From: an uncultured beta proteobacterium
GTDB taxonomy: Bacteria; Pseudomonadota; Gammaproteobacteria; Burkholderiales; SG8-39
DNA length: 64,000 nt
Assembly (NCBI GenBank): GCA_903928055.1
Contig: CAIYPG010000064.1
Location: 1-64,000, forward strand
Direction: 5' to 3'
Shown: positions 62,154 to 64,000 of the stretch, one piece after another
Layout: every line of letters starts with the position of its first letter
How positions within the stretch are numbered: the first letter of the stretch is position 1
Translations under genes and position numbers: made by a program
Notes under the pieces: generated by a model
The model's input: only the letters and a program-made list of their open reading frames with translations
Told to the model about the DNA's origin: nothing
The model's database searches: none

Positions 62154-62164
62154 TGTCTTGGACA
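62154..62164. promoter_or_regulatory. TGTCNNGGACA operator, copy 2
   Basis: TGTCTTGGACA, extended to TTGTC-TTG-GACAA at 62153-62165. It covers the -35 box of the predicted rightward promoter and lies just downstream of the predicted leftward start point. A bound regulator here would block both directions. Confidence 0.7.
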
Positions 62165-62187
62165 ACGAGACCATTAAACCAGATAAT
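62159..62187 (+). promoter_or_regulatory. Rightward sigma70-type promoter for the MerR/B12 regulator gene
   Basis: TGGACA (62159-62164) and GATAAT (62182-62187) match the -35 and -10 consensus at 5 of 6 positions each with an ideal 17-base spacer. The predicted start near 62194 gives a leader of about 37 bases before ATG 62231. The -35 box overlaps operator copy 2. Confidence 0.6.
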
Positions 62188-62211
62188 CGCGGACAGATGC
62201 GCTTGTGTCAA
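62183..62211 (-). promoter_or_regulatory. Leftward sigma70-type promoter for the folE2 operon
   Basis: On the minus strand TTGACA (62211-62206, perfect -35) and GATTAT (62188-62183, 4 of 6 for -10) are 17 bases apart. The -10 region is shared with the rightward promoter on the other strand. Operator copies 2 and 3 flank this promoter, and copy 3 lies directly upstream of its -35 box. Confidence 0.6.
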
Positions 62212-62217
62212 GTGATT

Positions 62218-62228
62218 TGTCTAGGACA
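62218..62228. promoter_or_regulatory. TGTCNNGGACA operator, copy 3
   Basis: TGTCTAGGACA, extended to TTTGTC-TAG-GACAAA at 62216-62230, ending at the base before the regulator's start codon. Its right arm includes the AGGA that serves as the ribosome site, so the operator and translation start coincide. Confidence 0.7.
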
Positions 62229-62230
62229 AA

Positions 62231-63151
62231 ATGAATTCTACTTCTTTAGGCGGATTGACGATTTCCGCGGTCGAGCGGGAAACCGGCTTGTCAAAGGACG
62301 TGCTCAGGGTCTGGGAGCGCCGTTATGGCTTCCCGGCACCGCTGCGCACTGCTGCCGGAGAGCGCCTATACCCGGAGGAGCAACTGGCCAAGCTCAAGCT
62401 GGTCAGGAGATTGATGGATGCCGGCATGCGTCCCGGGCGTATCCTGTCGATGTCATTCGAAAGTTTGAATGGTCTGGTGCGCGGCAGCGATTCCGAGGTG
62501 TCCGCCGATTCGGCACTGGATGGCGCATTGGCCTTGCTGAAGGCACATCGCGGCGCTGAACTGCGCAGTGCCTTTCATCACGCCATCCTGCATGACGGGT
62601 TGTTCCGATTTCTGACCGACATGGCGACACCACTGGCCATTCGCGTCGGGAATGCCTGGATGCGTGGCGACATCCGTATCTTCGAGGAGCATTTGTTTAC
62701 CGAGCAGTTGACCGCCACTCTGCGTGCAGCAATGCCGCAGGACAGCGGCACGGGGCGGCCACCGCGCGTGCTGTTGACGACGCTTCCGGGCGAGCAGCAC
62801 GGCCTGGGACTGCTCATGGCGGAGGCGACACTGAGGCTGGAGGGGGCGCAGAGCATTTCCCTGGGGCCCCAGACGCCGGTTGGTGATATTGCAGCAGCCT
62901 GTCTGGCCAACCGGAGCGACGTAGTCGCCTTGTCTTTTTCGGCGAATTTTCCTCAGAATCAGCTGACCGGAGCGGTTGGCATGCTGAGGGCCGCACTGCC
63001 GGCCGAGACCGCGCTGTGGTGCGGAGGTGCAGGGGTGGTTCATGCGCGGCGCATTCCGGACGGCGTGGCGCGCATGACCGGCCTGCAGGAAATCAGAAAT
63101 GAAGTGGCCGCCTGGCGTGCGGCCAGGACGGAACGAGGAGCACAGCAATGA
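62231..63151 (+). CDS. litR: MerR-family regulator with cobalamin-binding domain (LitR/CarH type)
   Basis: 306 residues. An N-terminal MerR winged helix (LTISAVERETGLSKDVLRVWERRYGFP) is followed by a helical bundle and a B12-binding Rossmann domain. The helical cap carries W143-x9-E153-H154 and the B12 domain has E188-x-H190-x-x-G193, the signature of AdoB12 photoreceptors, where the His ligates cobalt after light breaks the Co-C bond. In known members, binding in the dark represses and light releases DNA. The gene faces the folE2 operon, its own start overlaps an operator, and it overlaps the next gene by ATGA. It is the likely master regulator of this locus. Confidence 0.93.
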   Translation: MNSTSLGGLTISAVERETGLSKDVLRVWERRYGFPAPLRTAAGERLYPEEQLAKLKLVRRLMDAGMRPGRILSMSFESLNGLVRGSDSEVSADSALDGALALLKAHRGAELRSAFHHAILHDGLFRFLTDMATPLAIRVGNAWMRGDIRIFEEHLFTEQLTATLRAAMPQDSGTGRPPRVLLTTLPGEQHGLGLLMAEATLRLEGAQSISLGPQTPVGDIAAACLANRSDVVALSFSANFPQNQLTGAVGMLRAALPAETALWCGGAGVVHARRIPDGVARMTGLQEIRNEVAAWRAARTERGAQQ

Positions 63152-64000
63152 CTGAACAAACGGACCTGCCCCTGCCCGATGCCGAAGCAGGAGAACATGG
63201 CATGCTTTACCCGGAGTTGTACAAGTCTCTTGAGCGCGTGCGCTGGAGCATGGACGACGACGTTCCATGGGATTCGTTTGACGCTTCGCTGCTGAGCGAA
63301 GAACAGGCACTGACCATTCGCATGAATGCCATCACCGAGTGGGCGGCGTTGCCGGCGACGGAGATGTTCCTGCGCGACAACCTCGATGACAGCGATTTCT
63401 GCGCATTCATCTCGGTGTGGTTCTTCGAGGAGCAGAAGCACTCACTGGTGATGCTGGAATACCTGCGGCGCTTCCGTCCCGACCTGATGCCGACGGAGGC
63501 CGAACTGCATGCGGTGCGCTTTCCGTTTGATACTGCGCCGCCCATGGAGACGCTGATGCTGCACTTCTGCGGTGAGATACGCCTGAACCACTGGTACCGC
63601 TGCGCCGCAGCCTGGCACACCGAGCCGGTGATCCGGCACATCTATGACCTTATCGCCCGCGATGAGGCGCGCCATGGCGGCGCCTATCTGCAATACATGA
63701 AGCGCGCATTGGCCCGTGGAGGAAATCCTGTCAAGGCTGCTTTTGCGAGGACCGGGATGCTGATGGCTGCATCAGGGCGCAGCGGCAAGCCGATGCACCC
63801 GACCAACCTGCATGTCAACAAGGCGCTGTATCCGAACGACACGGTGCAGTCGCGGCTGCCCGATCCGGAGTGGCTGGAATACTGGCTCGACACGCAGATC
63901 GGCTTTGATGCGACCTGGGAGAAGAAGGTCATTGACATGATCCTCCTCAACCTGTCGCGCCTTTTTGACCGGCCCATTCGCACGCTCCAGGACCTGAGTC
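63148..64000 (+). CDS. Diiron ferritin-like protein, acyl-ACP desaturase-like (partial, cut by window end)
   Basis: 284 residues are visible, with no stop before the window edge. The diiron pattern E-ExxH-E-ExxH is present: E64 (or E72), E95-x-x-H98 in FFEEQKH, E143 in CGEIRLNHWY and E173-x-x-H176 in RDEARHGG, the layout of soluble acyl-ACP desaturases and related oxygenases. This supports O2-dependent oxidation of an acyl chain. The start overlaps the litR stop by ATGA, so regulator and enzyme share a transcript. With the Cfa-like methyltransferase and flavoprotein it completes a set that could build an oxidised, methylated acyl chain. Confidence 0.8.
   Translation, partial: MTEQTDLPLPDAEAGEHGMLYPELYKSLERVRWSMDDDVPWDSFDASLLSEEQALTIRMNAITEWAALPATEMFLRDNLDDSDFCAFISVWFFEEQKHSLVMLEYLRRFRPDLMPTEAELHAVRFPFDTAPPMETLMLHFCGEIRLNHWYRCAAAWHTEPVIRHIYDLIARDEARHGGAYLQYMKRALARGGNPVKAAFARTGMLMAASGRSGKPMHPTNLHVNKALYPNDTVQSRLPDPEWLEYWLDTQIGFDATWEKKVIDMILLNLSRLFDRPIRTLQDLS

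Noticed and set aside
1-64000. CRISPR arrays, tRNA or rRNA genes, insertion sequences or prophage
   Set aside because: I found no regularly spaced short repeats, no cloverleaf with a T-loop GTTCGA context and CCA-type end, no rRNA conserved segments and no transposase or phage motifs. The repeats seen are intergenic palindromes or paralogous genes.

Overview
The window is high-GC, densely packed bacterial DNA. It looks like a betaproteobacterium, probably Burkholderiales, mainly because of the very large number of Bug/TctC-type periplasmic binding proteins next to class III (CaiB/BaiF) CoA-transferases, IclR and LysR regulators and aromatic-acid catabolic enzymes. That lineage call is an inference from gene content. 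I see no rRNA, tRNA, CRISPR array, transposase or phage gene.

From 1 to about 54,120 the window is a string of small catabolic cassettes. Each typically pairs one exported solute receptor (Bug) with CoA-linked or oxidoreductive enzymes. In order: a two-domain CoA-transferase; two EthD-like barrels with a flavin dehydrogenase and a Bug; a YCII/SRPBCC pair, a PL7 alginate-lyase-like protein and a trypsin-fold protein without its catalytic triad; two DUF2889 paralogues around an NTF2-like protein, then Bug, Ldh-type dehydrogenase and acyl-CoA synthetase; a leftward tandem array of four Bug genes; a divergent block with two CoA-transferases, an amidohydrolase, a CitE-like lyase and an IclR regulator; then MmgE/PrpD, Bug, an alpha/beta-hydrolase-like protein, an EthD-like protein, enoyl-CoA hydratase and an enolase-superfamily enzyme, ended by a clear terminator. 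A P-type ATPase, an Old Yellow Enzyme homologue, a second two-domain CoA-transferase, a fumarase-superfamily lyase and a CapA-like protein follow. From 49,985 to 54,120 lies a recognisable lower protocatechuate 4,5-cleavage (gallate) module: oxalomesaconate tautomerase, PDC lactonase, CHA aldolase and OMA hydratase, with a Bug gene remnant inside it. In total I count eleven intact Bug genes plus the remnant, and no TctA/TctB membrane genes.

From 54,159 to the end is a different kind of locus: a leftward operon of overlapping genes (folE2, flavin amine-oxidase-like protein, DUF1365, Cfa-like methyltransferase, chalcone-isomerase-like, MFS, DUF3833 lipoprotein, SDR, NTF2-like) facing a rightward MerR-type regulator with an intact cobalamin photoreceptor signature (W-x9-EH and ExHxxG), followed by a diiron acyl-ACP-desaturase-like protein cut by the window edge. 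The 206-bp divergent region carries three copies of TGTCNNGGACA and two good sigma70-type promoters sharing one -10 region. The best reading is a LitR/CarH-controlled, light- or oxidative-stress-responsive lipid-modification system. It is the most coherent and interesting system here.

A second theme is enzymes whose family catalytic residues are substituted: HtrA-like, Ldh-like, two alpha/beta hydrolases, a CitE-like lyase, an enolase-superfamily member and both two-domain CoA-transferases. These were aligned by eye and need structural checking.
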